A DNA stretch of 64,000 nt, taken from the NCBI GenBank assembly GCA_903908065.1, contig CAIVQO010000022.1:85340-149339 (forward strand), read 5' to 3'. The notes below the pieces were generated by a model that worked only from the letters and a program-made list of their open reading frames with translations, did no database searches and was not told the origin of the DNA. The translations under genes were made by a program, and so were the position numbers. Of the stretch, positions 55,667-64,000 are shown one piece after another. Positions within the stretch are counted from its first letter, which is position 1. Every line of letters begins with the position of its first letter. This stretch comes from an uncultured beta proteobacterium. Lineage in GTDB: Bacteria; Pseudomonadota; Gammaproteobacteria; Burkholderiales; Rhodocyclaceae.

Positions 55667-56713
55667 CTACTGGTTTCTTGCAGCCCCGAAATTGAAAAAG
55701 CGGTTGCGCGCTTCGCCGGGCAGGGGAGCGCCGGTGGCATGGGCGCGGCGCAGCAATTCCCAGTAGTAGCGATACGACGCCCGGTCGTGCAGCTTGCCTT
55801 CCCAGGCAATCGGGCCCCAGTGCGCGTTCTGCGCCGCGAGCAGGATGCCGGTGGCCTCGGTAACCTCGGCAAAATCGGGCCGCATGGCTTCGACGATGGG
55901 CTGGATCTGGCGCGGGTGGATGCTCCACATGCGCAGGAAACCGAACTCGCTGCGGGCGCGACGGGCATCATCGCGCACGACGTCGGGATCGTTCAGTTCG
56001 GTAGTGACGTTGTGTGCCGGCACTACGCCGTTGCCGAGCGCCGCGGCAGCGATTTCGCACTTGGCGCGCACCACCAGGGGGTGCGAAAACTGGCCCGGCG
56101 AGCGCATCGCGCTGCCGGGGATGGCGCCATGGTGGGCGCTGACGAAATCCATCAGGCCGAAATCGATGGATTCGACATGGGGCAGGGCGGCGATCTTCCA
56201 GGCTTCGTGCAGCGCACCGGGCGTCTCGATCAGCACGTGCACGGGAATTTCACGCTCGATGCCGTGGCGCTTGCGGGTTTCGTCAAGCGCCACGATCTGG
56301 GTCAGCGCATCGTCTGCGCAGGCCACTTTCGGCAGCACGATGTAGGCAAGCCGTGTTCCGGCACCGCCAATAATGATTTCGAGGTCGGCACGCCAGTGGG
56401 CATGCGTGACGTCATGGATGCGGGCGCCGAAGCGCTGGTAACCATTGGCCGGATCGCACACCAGGGTGGCGATCATCGCCGCATGTTCGGCCTCGCGCCC
56501 GGCGGGCGCTCCGTCTTCGCAATCTCCGGTGATGTCGAACACCGAGCGCTCGTCAATCGCCAGTTCGGCCTGCAACTGCAGGGCCTTGCGCAGGGTCTTT
56601 TCCGATCCCGCGTAGTGTTCGCAGGCCGGAAGCGCGGGGAAAGGCCTTTCCCCGCGATACAGGACGTCGGCGGGATGCAACGCCGTACTCACCGCGGATG
56701 GCCCCCGGTGCAA
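55667..56713 (-). CDS. HpcH/HpaI aldolase/citrate lyase-like protein (CitE family)
   Basis: A 348-residue CitE-like TIM-barrel. Motifs include [24 protein letters not shown] (metal Glu/Asp) near 58, [39 protein letters not shown] near 158 and [17 protein letters not shown]. Such proteins act as malyl-CoA, citramalyl-CoA or beta-methylmalyl-CoA lyases. The gene lies between mdh and acnB and is co-directional with both, 22 bp after mdh, hinting at a role near the TCA or glyoxylate pathways. The exact substrate cannot be read. Confidence 0.8.
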   Translation of the reverse strand: MHRGPSAVSTALHPADVLYRGERPFPALPACEHYAGSEKTLRKALQLQAELAIDERSVFDITGDCEDGAPAGREAEHAAMIATLVCDPANGYQRFGARIHDVTHAHWRADLEIIIGGAGTRLAYIVLPKVACADDALTQIVALDETRKRHGIEREIPVHVLIETPGALHEAWKIAALPHVESIDFGLMDFVSAHHGAIPGSAMRSPGQFSHPLVVRAKCEIAAAALGNGVVPAHNVTTELNDPDVVRDDARRARSEFGFLRMWSIHPRQIQPIVEAMRPDFAEVTEATGILLAAQNAHWGPIAWEGKLHDRASYRYYWELLRRAHATGAPLPGEARNRFFNFGAARNQ

Positions 56714-56735
56714 GCGTTCATCCCGCCGTATCCCA

Positions 56736-57725
56736 TCAGCCGAGCAGGCTGGCGACGCCGGCTTGCTCTTCCTGCAGCTCGGCCAGGGTCTTGTCCATCA
56801 TCGTGCGCGAATACTCGTCGATGGCCAGGCCTTCGATGCGCTTGTACTCGCCGTTTTCGCAGGTGACGGGAACACCGTAGATGATGTCCTTGGGAATGCC
56901 ATAGGAACCATCCGAAGGAACGCCCATGGTGACCCACTTGCCGTTGGTGCCCAGCGCCCAGTCGCGCATGTGGTCGATGGCGGCGTTGGCGGCCGAGGCG
57001 GCGGACGAAGCGCCGCGGGCAGCGATGATCGCCGCACCGCGCTTGCCGACGGTGGGGATGTACTCGTTTTTGTACCAGGCGTCGTCATTGACGGCGGCCG
57101 GGGCGGCCTGGCCAGCGACGGTGCAGAAGCGCAGGTCGGGGTACATGGTGGGCGAGTGGTTGCCCCAGACGATCATCTTCTCGATGTCATTGACCGACTT
57201 GCCGGTGCGCGTCGCCAGTTGCGAGACGGCGCGGTTGTGGTCCAGGCGCAGCATGGCGGTGAAGTTCTTGGCCGGCAGGTTCTTGGCCGACTTCATGGCG
57301 ATGTAGGCATTGGTGTTGGCCGGGTTGCCGACCACCAGAACCTTGACATTGCGGGATGCCACGTCGTTCAGGGCGCTGCCCTGCTCGATGAAGATCTTGG
57401 CGTTGTCCATCAGCAGGTCCTTGCGCTCCATGCCGGGGCCGCGCGGCTTGGCGCCGATCAGCAGGGCGTAGTCGGCATCCTTGAAGGCGACGCGGGCGTC
57501 GCCCGTGCCGACGACGCCGGCCAGCAGCGGGAAGGCGCAATCGTCGAGTTCCATCATCACGCCCTTGAGCGCGGCCTGGGGCTTCTCGGAGGGATGCTCG
57601 AGCAGTTGCAGGATCACGGGTTGATCCTTGCCCAGCATGTCGCCGGCAGCAATGCGGAAGATTGCGGCATAACCGATCTGGCCGGCGGCGCCGGTCACTG
57701 CGACACGAACGGGGGCTTTTGCCAT
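56736..57725 (-). CDS. mdh: Malate dehydrogenase
   Basis: 329 residues with NAD-binding [19 protein letters not shown] near residue 7, [22 protein letters not shown] near 90 (substrate Arg) and the active-site His in [16 protein letters not shown] near 188. AGGAG precedes the ATG. It interconverts malate and oxaloacetate. A near-consensus promoter and a 16-bp palindrome lie upstream, facing a divergent gntR gene. It heads a minus-strand group mdh–CitE-like–acnB. Confidence 0.96.
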   Translation of the reverse strand: MAKAPVRVAVTGAAGQIGYAAIFRIAAGDMLGKDQPVILQLLEHPSEKPQAALKGVMMELDDCAFPLLAGVVGTGDARVAFKDADYALLIGAKPRGPGMERKDLLMDNAKIFIEQGSALNDVASRNVKVLVVGNPANTNAYIAMKSAKNLPAKNFTAMLRLDHNRAVSQLATRTGKSVNDIEKMIVWGNHSPTMYPDLRFCTVAGQAAPAAVNDDAWYKNEYIPTVGKRGAAIIAARGASSAASAANAAIDHMRDWALGTNGKWVTMGVPSDGSYGIPKDIIYGVPVTCENGEYKRIEGLAIDEYSRTMMDKTLAELQEEQAGVASLLG

Positions 57726-57826
57726 TTTGTAGAACTCCTGTATCAGGTTGAGTCGATTGGTCGAGAGTGCGTCGGGTGATGCGGGTTGGATTGCGGACGG
57801 CGATGATACGTCAGGCAGTGGGTTGG

Positions 57827-57855
57827 ATGTTAAATCCTATGCTGCGCTGTGTCAA
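57827..57855 (-). promoter_or_regulatory. mdh sigma-70 promoter
   Basis: Minus strand: TTGACA (57855–57850), exact 17-base spacer, TAACAT (57832–57827). The palindrome at 57867–57882 lies just upstream of the -35 box. Confidence 0.82.
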
Positions 57856-57866
57856 TATCTAATTGT

Positions 57867-57882
57867 TGTCTTATATAAGACA
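57867..57882. promoter_or_regulatory. Likely GntR operator TGTCTTATATAAGACA
   Basis: A perfect 16-bp palindrome between the mdh promoter and gntR, followed by an extra ATAAGAC half-site (57883 onward). HutC-type GntR proteins bind short palindromes of this sort, so it may serve the adjacent regulator. It is 11 bases upstream of the mdh -35 box and would cover gntR's own promoter region. Confidence 0.6.
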
Positions 57883-57921
57883 TAAGACGAGGGGTGGACA
57901 CGCAATAAAAAAAATGCTCAA

Positions 57922-58671
57922 ATGCGAATCATGCCTGAATCCAGCGTCTCGCCATCGCCGACTTTCAGCCCTCTTTATCGCCAGATCAAGAGCCTGCTGA
58001 TGCAACGTCTCGAATCCGGCGAATGGCGACCTGGCGAAGCCATTCCGAGTGAATCGGAACTTGCCATACGCTTCAGCGTCAGCCAGGGGACGGTGCGCAA
58101 GGCGATCGACGAGCTGGCCGCCGAAAACCTGCTGTTGCGTCGCCAGGGAAAGGGGACTTTCGTTGCATCGCACGATGACCCCCGGGCCTTCTTCCGTTTC
58201 CTGCGCCTGGTACCGCTCTCCGGCGGCATCGAGCAGGCGCAGAGCGTGCCGCTGGAATGCTGGCGGGCCAAGGCCGGGCCCGAGGTGGCGCGCATGCTTG
58301 AGCTCAATATCGGCGACCCGATCAACATCGTGCGCCGTCTGCTTCAGTTCGCCGGTAAGCCCGTGGTAGTCGACGAGATTTACCTTCCCGGCAGCATTTT
58401 CGGCACGCTGACGCTGGAAATGCTGCGCGATTTCGAAGGTTCCCTTTACAGCTTCTTCGAAACCAAGTTCGGTGTCCGCATGATCCGGGCGGAAGAGCGG
58501 CTGCGGGCTGTTCCGGCTGACCGCGCCAGCGCAGAGCTGCTAAAGGTTGCCGAAGGCAGCCCGCTGCTGTCGGTGGAGCGGGTCAGTTTTTCCTACGCCG
58601 ACAAGCCGGTCGAGTGGCGTCGCGGACTGTATCAAACCAGCGAACACTGCTACTTCAACGAGCTTGGCTGA
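57922..58671 (+). CDS. GntR family transcriptional regulator (HutC/UTRA type)
   Basis: About 249 residues; the ATGs at 57922 and 57931 are both possible. Winged helix-turn-helix at about 15–80 (YRQIKSLLMQRLESGEWRPGEAIPSESELA, SVSQGTVRKAIDELAAENLLLRRQGKGTFV). The UTRA effector domain spans about 95–245 (RLLQFAGKPVVVDEIYLPGSIF, EERLRAVPADRASAELLKV). It sits between mdh and the sdh genes and should sense a TCA-related metabolite. A copy of the 21-bp repeat lies at its N-terminal codons. Confidence 0.88.
   Translation: MRIMPESSVSPSPTFSPLYRQIKSLLMQRLESGEWRPGEAIPSESELAIRFSVSQGTVRKAIDELAAENLLLRRQGKGTFVASHDDPRAFFRFLRLVPLSGGIEQAQSVPLECWRAKAGPEVARMLELNIGDPINIVRRLLQFAGKPVVVDEIYLPGSIFGTLTLEMLRDFEGSLYSFFETKFGVRMIRAEERLRAVPADRASAELLKVAEGSPLLSVERVSFSYADKPVEWRRGLYQTSEHCYFNELG
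57945..57965 (-). repeat. 21-bp dispersed repeat, copy 11 (N-terminus of gntR)
   Basis: AAAGTCGGCGATGG then CGAGACG on the minus strand, two differences. In gntR the complementary strand encodes V-S-P-S-P-T-F before the helix-turn-helix. Confidence 0.6.
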
Positions 58672-58710
58672 ATCGCCATAAGATTTGTTTAACTTCAACG
58701 TGTTTTGATT

Positions 58711-58716
58711 TATAGT
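58711..58716 (+). promoter_or_regulatory. Putative -10 element of the sdh operon
   Basis: TATAGT in an AT-rich stretch 31 bases before the sdhC ATG; the -35 position (GTTTAA) is weak. The 75-bp gap after gntR is the only spacer before sdhC. Confidence 0.3.
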
Positions 58717-58746
58717 GCGCCGCGTCAAAATAGGAGAACGCTTGAT

Positions 58747-59142
58747 ATGCCGGAGATGACAAAGCAGCGTCCAAAACATTTGGCGCTTAACGAAATACGA
58801 TTGCCCCTCGCGGGCTTCGCCTCGATCCTGCATCGCATCAGCGGCGCCGGTCTGTTCCTGCTCCTGCCGCTGCTGATTTGGCTCTTGCAACTCTCTCTGG
58901 GTTCCACCCAGGGCAGCGCCGAAACCTTTGCCGCGATCACCGGCAACTGGCTGGTGAAACTGATCCTGCTGGGCCTGATGTGGGCCTTCTTCCATCACTT
59001 CTGCATGGGCATCCGCATCCTGCTGATCGACATCCACGTCGGCGTCGAAAAGCAGCAGGCGCACAGCTCGGCGGTGGCGGTGATGGTGGTCAGCCTGGCG
59101 CTGACTGCGATCTTCGGCCTCAAACTCCTGGGAGCCTACTGA
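58747..59142 (+). CDS. sdhC: Succinate dehydrogenase cytochrome b556 subunit SdhC
   Basis: 131 residues with three helices. HRISGAGLFLLLPLLIWLL near residue 29 and HHFCMGIRILLIDIHVG near 83 include the haem-ligand His region. AGGAG precedes the ATG. It anchors SdhAB and binds quinone. The frame extends upstream from a TTG, but the ATG with the ribosome-binding site is better. Confidence 0.93.
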   Translation: MPEMTKQRPKHLALNEIRLPLAGFASILHRISGAGLFLLLPLLIWLLQLSLGSTQGSAETFAAITGNWLVKLILLGLMWAFFHHFCMGIRILLIDIHVGVEKQQAHSSAVAVMVVSLALTAIFGLKLLGAY

Positions 59143-59143
59143 A

Positions 59144-59488
59144 ATGCAAAGACTCGTCGTCGGGGCCGGTTACGGCCTCAAGGATTGGCTGGCGCAGCGC
59201 ATCACTGGCGTCGTCATGGCGGTATTCACGCTGATCATGTTTGCCGCCGCTCTGGGCGGTGCCATGTCCTCGCGCGAAGCCTGGCAGGCCTTCATGGCCA
59301 ACGGCTTCATCCGCTTCCTCAGCTTCCTGTTCATCGTCAGCCTGTGCTACCACGCCTGGGTCGGCGTGCGTGACATCTGGATGGATTACCTCAACTCCGC
59401 AGCGCTGCGCCTGTTCCTGCACGTGATGACGCTGCTCGCCCTGGTCGGCTACGCCGGCTGGGCCATACAGATCATCTGGAGGCTGTGA
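59144..59488 (+). CDS. sdhD: Succinate dehydrogenase membrane anchor subunit SdhD
   Basis: 114 residues with three helices. The family pattern LKDWLAQRITGVVMAVF near 12 and SLCYHAWVGVRDIWMDY near 66 holds the second haem His. It is one base from sdhC and two bases before the sdhA GTG, so the operon is tightly packed. It completes the membrane anchor of complex II. Confidence 0.92.
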   Translation: MQRLVVGAGYGLKDWLAQRITGVVMAVFTLIMFAAALGGAMSSREAWQAFMANGFIRFLSFLFIVSLCYHAWVGVRDIWMDYLNSAALRLFLHVMTLLALVGYAGWAIQIIWRL

Positions 59489-59490
59489 TA

Positions 59491-61278
59491 GTGAATTACA
59501 CCGTACGCAAATTCGATGCGGTCATCGTCGGTGCCGGCGGCGCCGGCCTGCGCGCCGCGATCCAGTTGTCCGAAGCCGGCTACAAGACTGCGGTGCTGAC
59601 CAAGGTTTTCCCGACCCGTTCCCATACCGTTGCCGCTCAGGGCGGCGTCGCCGCCAGCCTGGGCAACTCCGAGGAAGACCATTGGCACTGGCACATGTAT
59701 GACACCGTCAAGGGTTCCGACTGGCTCGGCGACCAGGACGCGATCGAGTTCATGTGCCGCAAGGCCAACGAGTGCGTCGTCGAACTCGAGCACTATGGCA
59801 TGCCTTTCGACCGCCTCGATAACGGCAAGATCTACCAGCGTCCCTTTGGCGGCCACATGTCGAACTTCGGCGAGAAGCCGGTGCGCCGTTCCTGCGCCGC
59901 GGCCGACCGTACCGGCCACGCCATGCTGCACGCGATGTACCAGCGCAACGTCAAGGTGAACACCCAGTTCTTCGTCGAATGGCAGGCGCTGGACCTGGTC
60001 CGCGATGCCGACGGCGATGTGCTCGGCGTCACGGCGATGGACATGGAGACGGGCGAGATCGTCGTCTTCCACGCCAAGGCCACCATCTTCGCCACCGGCG
60101 GCGCCGGGCGGATTTACTACTCTTCGACCAACGCCTTCATCAACACCGGCGACGGCGTTGGCATGGCGGCACGCGCCGGCATACCGCTGGAGGACATGGA
60201 GTTCTGGCAGTTCCACCCGACCGGCGTGGCCGGTGCCGGCGTGTTGATCACCGAAGGCGTGCGTGGCGAAGGCGGCATCCTGCGCAATTCGGCGGGCGAG
60301 CGCTTTATGGAGCGTTATGCGCCGAACGCCAAGGACCTCGCCTCGCGCGACGTGGTGTCGCGGGCGATGACCACCGAGATCAACGAAGGTCGCGGCTGCG
60401 GTCCGAACAAGGACTTCGTGCTGCTCGACATCACCCACCTGCCGCCCGAGACGATCATGAAGCGCCTGCCGGGCATCCACGAGATCGGCATCCAGTTCGC
60501 CGGCGTCGATTGCCTCAAGGAGCCGCTGCCGGTGGTACCGACCTGCCACTACCAGATGGGCGGCATCCCGACCAATTACTCCGGTCAGGTCGTGGTGCCG
60601 AAGGGCGGCAACCACAGCGAGCCGGTGCAGGGTTTCTACGCTGCCGGCGAGTGCGCCTGCGCCTCGGTGCATGGCGCCAACCGCCTGGGCACCAACTCGC
60701 TGCTCGACCTGCTGGTGTTCGGCAAGTCGGCCGGCGAAACGGCGGTCAATGACCTGCGCAACAACGTCAAGGCGCACAAGCCGCTGGCGACGGATTCGAT
60801 CGAGCGCACGCTGGCCCGCGTCGATCGCCTCAACAACCAGAAGGACGGCGCCGACGTCCATGAAACCCGTCTCGCCATGCAGCGCACCATGCAAAAGCAC
60901 GCTGGCGTGTTCCGCTTCAAGGACATGCTGGCCGAGGGCGTCACGCGCATCAACGAGATTGCCGGCCAGGTTGCGCAGACCCAGATCAAGGACAAGTCGA
61001 AGGTATTCAACACGGCGCGCATCGAGGCGCTGGAACTCGACAACCTGATCGAGGTTGCCAAGGCCACCATCGTTTCGGCCAACGCCCGCACCGAATCGCG
61101 CGGTGCCCACGTGCGCGACGACGCGGTCGATACGCCGGAGACGCCCGACGGACGCGACGACAAGAACTGGCTCAAGCACACCCTCTGGTATCGCGACGGC
61201 AATCGCCTCGACTACAAGCCGGTGCAGATGAAGCCGATGACCGTAGACACCATCGAGCTGAAAAAGCGCGCCTACTGA
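59491..61278 (+). CDS. sdhA: Succinate dehydrogenase flavoprotein subunit SdhA
   Basis: 595 residues from GTG 59491, ten bases after GGAGG; an earlier in-frame GTG at 59485 is too close to that site. FAD binding: VIVGAGGAGLRAAIQLSEAG; the covalent FAD His is in PTRSHTVAAQGGVAASLGN near 43. Active site residues lie in HPTGVAGAGVLITEGVRGEGG near 242 and TCHYQMGGIPTNYSGQV near 351. It oxidises succinate to fumarate in complex II. The product of sdhE nearby inserts the FAD. Confidence 0.96.
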   Translation: MNYTVRKFDAVIVGAGGAGLRAAIQLSEAGYKTAVLTKVFPTRSHTVAAQGGVAASLGNSEEDHWHWHMYDTVKGSDWLGDQDAIEFMCRKANECVVELEHYGMPFDRLDNGKIYQRPFGGHMSNFGEKPVRRSCAAADRTGHAMLHAMYQRNVKVNTQFFVEWQALDLVRDADGDVLGVTAMDMETGEIVVFHAKATIFATGGAGRIYYSSTNAFINTGDGVGMAARAGIPLEDMEFWQFHPTGVAGAGVLITEGVRGEGGILRNSAGERFMERYAPNAKDLASRDVVSRAMTTEINEGRGCGPNKDFVLLDITHLPPETIMKRLPGIHEIGIQFAGVDCLKEPLPVVPTCHYQMGGIPTNYSGQVVVPKGGNHSEPVQGFYAAGECACASVHGANRLGTNSLLDLLVFGKSAGETAVNDLRNNVKAHKPLATDSIERTLARVDRLNNQKDGADVHETRLAMQRTMQKHAGVFRFKDMLAEGVTRINEIAGQVAQTQIKDKSKVFNTARIEALELDNLIEVAKATIVSANARTESRGAHVRDDAVDTPETPDGRDDKNWLKHTLWYRDGNRLDYKPVQMKPMTVDTIELKKRAY

Positions 61279-61291
61279 CAAGGAATCGACG

Positions 61292-62014
61292 ATGACGAAC
61301 GCCACCCGTACCGTCCACTTCAAGATCTATCGCTACGATCCGGACAAGGACGCCAAGCCCTACATGCAGGACATTTCGGTCGAACTGGATTCCACCGACC
61401 GCAAATTGCTGGACGCCATGGTCAAGCTCAAGGCCAAGGATGACTCGATCGCCTTCCGCCGCTCCTGCCGCGAAGGCGTCTGCGGCTCCGATGCGATGAA
61501 CATCAACGGCAAGAACGGCCTGGCCTGCCTGACCGCAATGGACAGCTTCCCGGAAGGCAAGCCCGTCGTGCTACGCCCGCTGCCAGGGCTGCCGGTGATC
61601 CGCGACCTGATCGTGGACATGACGCAGTTCTTCAAGCAGTACCATTCGATCAAGCCCTACCTGATCAACAACGACCCGCCACCCGAGCGCGAGCGCCTGC
61701 AGTCGCCGGAGGACCGCGAGGAGCTCAACGGCCTCTACGAGTGCATTCTTTGCGCCTGCTGCTCGACCTCGTGCCCGTCGTTCTGGTGGAACCCGGACAA
61801 GTTCGTCGGCCCGGCCGGCCTGCTGGCTGCCTACCGCTTCATTGCGGACACGCGCGACCAGGCTACCAACGAACGCCTCGACAACCTCGAGGACCCGTAC
61901 CGCCTGTTCCGCTGCCACACCATCATGAACTGCGTCGATGTCTGCCCGAAGGGGCTGAACCCGACCAAGGCGATTGGAAAAATCAAGGAAATGATGGTCC
62001 GGCGGGCCATTTGA
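61292..62014 (+). CDS. sdhB: Succinate dehydrogenase iron-sulfur subunit SdhB
   Basis: 240 residues. The 2Fe-2S ligands are in SCREGVCGSDAMNINGKNGLAC near 60. The 4Fe-4S and 3Fe-4S clusters are in ECILCACCSTSCPSFWW near 150 and CHTIMNCVDVCPKGLNPTKAI near 206. It passes electrons from SdhA to the quinone site. AAGGA lies upstream of the ATG. It ends three bases before the sdhE start. Confidence 0.96.
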   Translation: MTNATRTVHFKIYRYDPDKDAKPYMQDISVELDSTDRKLLDAMVKLKAKDDSIAFRRSCREGVCGSDAMNINGKNGLACLTAMDSFPEGKPVVLRPLPGLPVIRDLIVDMTQFFKQYHSIKPYLINNDPPPERERLQSPEDREELNGLYECILCACCSTSCPSFWWNPDKFVGPAGLLAAYRFIADTRDQATNERLDNLEDPYRLFRCHTIMNCVDVCPKGLNPTKAIGKIKEMMVRRAI

Positions 62015-62016
62015 CG

Positions 62017-62283
62017 ATGGATGAGGTTCGCCAGGCGCGCATCAACCGCCTCAAATGGCATTGCCGGCGCGCCTTGCTGGAACTGGATTTGGTGTTTGAT
62101 CGCTTCTGGGAGCGTTACGAGGGCAGCCTCGACGAGCAGGGCGAAGCGGCATTGGAAGGTTTGCTGGAACTGGAAGATCATGACCTGTGGGCTCTGGTCA
62201 GCGGAAGGGAAACCGCCGCCGACCCAAAACAGGCGGCAATGATTGAGCGGCTGAGGGAGGTTTCTCCCGCAGCCAATTTTTGA
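62017..62283 (+). CDS. sdhE: FAD assembly factor SdhE
   Basis: 88 residues: [24 protein letters not shown] near 9 is the SdhE/YgfY core. The family's RGxxE motif (needed for FAD attachment to SdhA) here reads R-A-L-L-E, with Gly replaced by Ala. The rest fits: [14 protein letters not shown] near 52. It promotes covalent flavinylation of SdhA. It lies between sdhB and gltA with three- and 38-base gaps. Confidence 0.9.
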   Translation: MDEVRQARINRLKWHCRRALLELDLVFDRFWERYEGSLDEQGEAALEGLLELEDHDLWALVSGRETAADPKQAAMIERLREVSPAANF

Positions 62284-62321
62284 GTGGCATCGCAATCACG
62301 GACCTTGAAAAGGATCTGAAC

Positions 62322-63614
62322 ATGAGCACGAATCGCACTGCAACCCTGACCGTCGACGGCAAGACCGTTGAATTCCCCGTGATGGTCGGAACCCATGGCC
62401 AGGACGTTATTGACATCCGTACCCTGGGCGCCAAGACCGGACTGTTCACCTATGACTCTGGCTTTCTGTCGACCGCGAGTTGCCAGTCGAAGGTGACCTT
62501 CATCGACGGCGACAAGGGCGAGCTGCTCTATCGCGGCTATCCGATCGAGCAGTTGGCCGAGCAGTGCAACTTCCTCGAAGTCGCCTGGCTGCTGAAGAAC
62601 GGCGAGCTGCCGAACGCCAAGGAAAAGTCCGAATTCGAGACCACGATCAAGAAGCACACGATGGTGCACGAGCAACTGGTGAAGTTCTACCAGGGTTTCC
62701 GCCGCGATGCCCATCCGATGGCGGTGATGGTTGGCGTGGTGGGCGCCTTGTCGGCCTTCTATCACGACGTGACCGACTTCGCCAATCCGGCGGATCGCAG
62801 CATTTCCTTCAACCGGCTGATCGCCAAGCTGCCGACCATCGTCGCCATGGCCTACAAGTACAACACCGGCCAGCCCTTCATGTATCCGCGCAACGACCTC
62901 GATTACACGGCCAACTTCATGCACATGATGTTCGGCACGCCCTGCGAGGAGTATCGCCCGAACCCGGTGCTGACCCGTGCCCTGGACATCATCTTCACCC
63001 TGCACGCGGACCACGAGCAGAACGCCTCGACCTCGACCGTGCGCCTCGCCGGTTCTTCCGGCGCCAACCCCTTCGCCTGCATCTCCGCCGGCATCGCCTG
63101 CCTCTGGGGCCCTGCCCATGGCGGCGCCAACGAGGCCTGCCTCGAGATGCTTGAAGAGATCGGCGACGTGTCGCGCGTCGGCGAGTACATCAAGCGCGCC
63201 AAGGACAAGAACGACAGCTTCAAGCTGATGGGCTTCGGCCACCGCGTGTACAAGAATTTCGACCCGCGCGCCAAGCTGATGGGCAAGGTCTGCGCCGATG
63301 TGCTCGGCGAACTCGGGCTGGAGAACGACCGCCTGTTCAAGCTGGCCAAGGAGCTGGAAAAGATCGCCCTGGAAGACCAGTATTTCGTTGAGAAGAAGCT
63401 GTATCCGAACGTCGATTTCTATTCGGGCATCGTGCAGAAGGCGCTCGGCATCCCGACCTCGATGTTCACCTGCATCTTCGCGCTGGCGCGTACCGTCGGC
63501 TGGATGACGCAGTGGGAGGAGATGATCACCGATCCGGAATACAAGATCGGCCGTCCGCGCCAGTTGTACACCGGCACGGCCAGGCGCGACGTCAAGGCGC
63601 TGGCCCAGCGCTGA
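62322..63614 (+). CDS. gltA: Citrate synthase GltA (type II)
   Basis: 430 residues from ATG 62322 after AAAAGGATC; a TTG upstream is less likely. Family motifs: [33 protein letters not shown] near 47, the catalytic His in [12 protein letters not shown] near 267, His in [15 protein letters not shown] near 305 and Asp in [12 protein letters not shown] near 363. It condenses acetyl-CoA and oxaloacetate. It follows the sdh genes in the TCA cluster and is closed by a strong terminator. Confidence 0.96.
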   Translation: MSTNRTATLTVDGKTVEFPVMVGTHGQDVIDIRTLGAKTGLFTYDSGFLSTASCQSKVTFIDGDKGELLYRGYPIEQLAEQCNFLEVAWLLKNGELPNAKEKSEFETTIKKHTMVHEQLVKFYQGFRRDAHPMAVMVGVVGALSAFYHDVTDFANPADRSISFNRLIAKLPTIVAMAYKYNTGQPFMYPRNDLDYTANFMHMMFGTPCEEYRPNPVLTRALDIIFTLHADHEQNASTSTVRLAGSSGANPFACISAGIACLWGPAHGGANEACLEMLEEIGDVSRVGEYIKRAKDKNDSFKLMGFGHRVYKNFDPRAKLMGKVCADVLGELGLENDRLFKLAKELEKIALEDQYFVEKKLYPNVDFYSGIVQKALGIPTSMFTCIFALARTVGWMTQWEEMITDPEYKIGRPRQLYTGTARRDVKALAQR

Positions 63615-63631
63615 TCCGTTTTCGGCCAAGA

Positions 63632-63662
63632 CGGGGGGCGGTAGACGCCCCCCGGTTTTTTT
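63632..63662 (+). terminator. Rho-independent terminator after gltA
   Basis: Stem CGGGGGGCG/CGCCCCCCG with a five-base loop and seven T residues. It separates gltA from sucA, which therefore needs its own promoter or read-through. Confidence 0.9.
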
Positions 63663-63686
63663 CCCCATACATCAGCAGGTGACGCA

Positions 63687-64000
63687 ATGATGAAGCAGAT
63701 GCTGTCCAACTCGTATCTGTTCGGCACCAATACGCCGTACATCGAGGCGCTTTACGACGCCTACCTCGCCAACCCGGCCTCCGTTGAACCGGTCTGGCGC
63801 GATTACTTCGACAAGCTGGGCACGCTGCCCGGCGCCGGCAACTACACCGGGCCGGACGTCGCCCATTATCCGGTGATCACCTCCTTCGCCCAGCGCGCCA
63901 AGGACGGCACCCTGCAGGCCGGGCGTGCCACGGCGCAGTCGGACGGCAAGCAGATCTAGGTGCTGCAGCTGATCAACGCCTACCGTTTCCTTGGCAATCG
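63687..64000 (+). CDS. sucA: 2-oxoglutarate dehydrogenase E1 (SucA) N-terminal part, interrupted by an in-frame TAG
   Basis: The frame begins MMKQMLSNSYLFGTNTPYIEALYDAYLANPASVEPVWRDYF, the N-terminus of E1. After 90 codons a TAG stop occurs at 63957–63959. The same frame then resumes as VLQLINAYRFLGN, which is the next conserved SucA segment. In homologues this position is a Lys or Arg, so a single A-to-T change (AAG to TAG) would explain it. The rest runs past the window. This is either a sequencing error or a genuine nonsense mutation of a core TCA gene. A recoded stop is a remote option. Confidence 0.75.

Noticed and set aside
55624..55971. N-terminal extension of acnB
   Set aside because: It covers the CitE-like gene; AcnB homologues start at MLEAYRQ.

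Overview
The window is high-GC, densely coded DNA from a betaproteobacterium, most likely in or near the Rhodocyclales. The evidence is the gene neighbourhoods: gntR–sdhCDAB–sdhE–gltA–sucA beside mdh and acnB; smc–zipA–ligA–galU; ispD–ispF; and a pilE/fimT/pilVWX/pilY1 minor-pilin operon. I saw no rRNA, tRNA, IS element, prophage or CRISPR array. The assignment rests on synteny and protein recognition, not on a database search.

Layout. 1–2273 is the end of a branched-chain amino-acid-type ABC importer (binding protein, LivH, LivM). 2310–11336 (minus) is a type IV pilus minor-pilin/PilY1 operon ending in a TonB-like gene. 11673–16263 (plus) is a signalling cassette: TonB-dependent receptor, YfiR-like periplasmic protein, CHASE8-type histidine kinase and NarL-type regulator. 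16334–17488 (minus) is dsbA–dsbB. 17585–21414 holds a LysR regulator, HpaI-type aldolase, succinate-semialdehyde dehydrogenase and LysE exporter. 21554–25608 pairs an orphan periplasmic binding protein with a GGDEF–EAL protein. Then come queF, smc–zipA–ligA–galU–hpt, and an HU protein with a histone-H1-like tail. 34931–38206 (minus) is vapBC–aroG–DUF1015–small membrane protein. Then mfd, an AmmeMemoRadiSam pair (Memo/AMMECR1 fusion plus radical SAM enzyme), an MgtC-like protein, ispD–thioredoxin–ispF–thpR, a cNMP-binding protein and PerM. 49834–52322 (minus) is ompR–envZ–truncated haemoglobin. The right end is a TCA block: acnB, a CitE-like lyase, mdh, gntR, sdhCDAB, sdhE, gltA and the start of sucA, which carries an in-frame TAG.

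The most unusual signal is a dispersed repeat of about 21 bp, with core AAAGTCGGCGCTGG and tail YGACACG. The 14-base core occurs exactly five times in 64 kb, and six more near matches bring the total to eleven. Copies lie between genes (mostly at or just after gene ends) and inside genes. The intragenic copies sit in frame in mfd, acnB, envZ (twice), the Memo fusion gene and gntR, adding peptides of the type KVGAG(D/Q)T on one strand or SPAPTF on the other. This could be a DNA-uptake or chromosome-organisation signal, or a miniature mobile repeat that tolerates coding sequence. It matches no element I can name.

Several gene pairs look functionally coupled. Four-base ATGA overlaps or near-contact of stop and start join livH/livM, yfiR/kinase, kinase/regulator, hpaI/gabD, zipA/ligA, ligA/galU, galU/hpt, envZ/haemoglobin and vapB/vapC. 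In the TCA block, the GntR protein faces mdh across a 16-bp perfect palindrome next to a consensus mdh promoter, which suggests GntR control of malate dehydrogenase and possibly the sdh genes.
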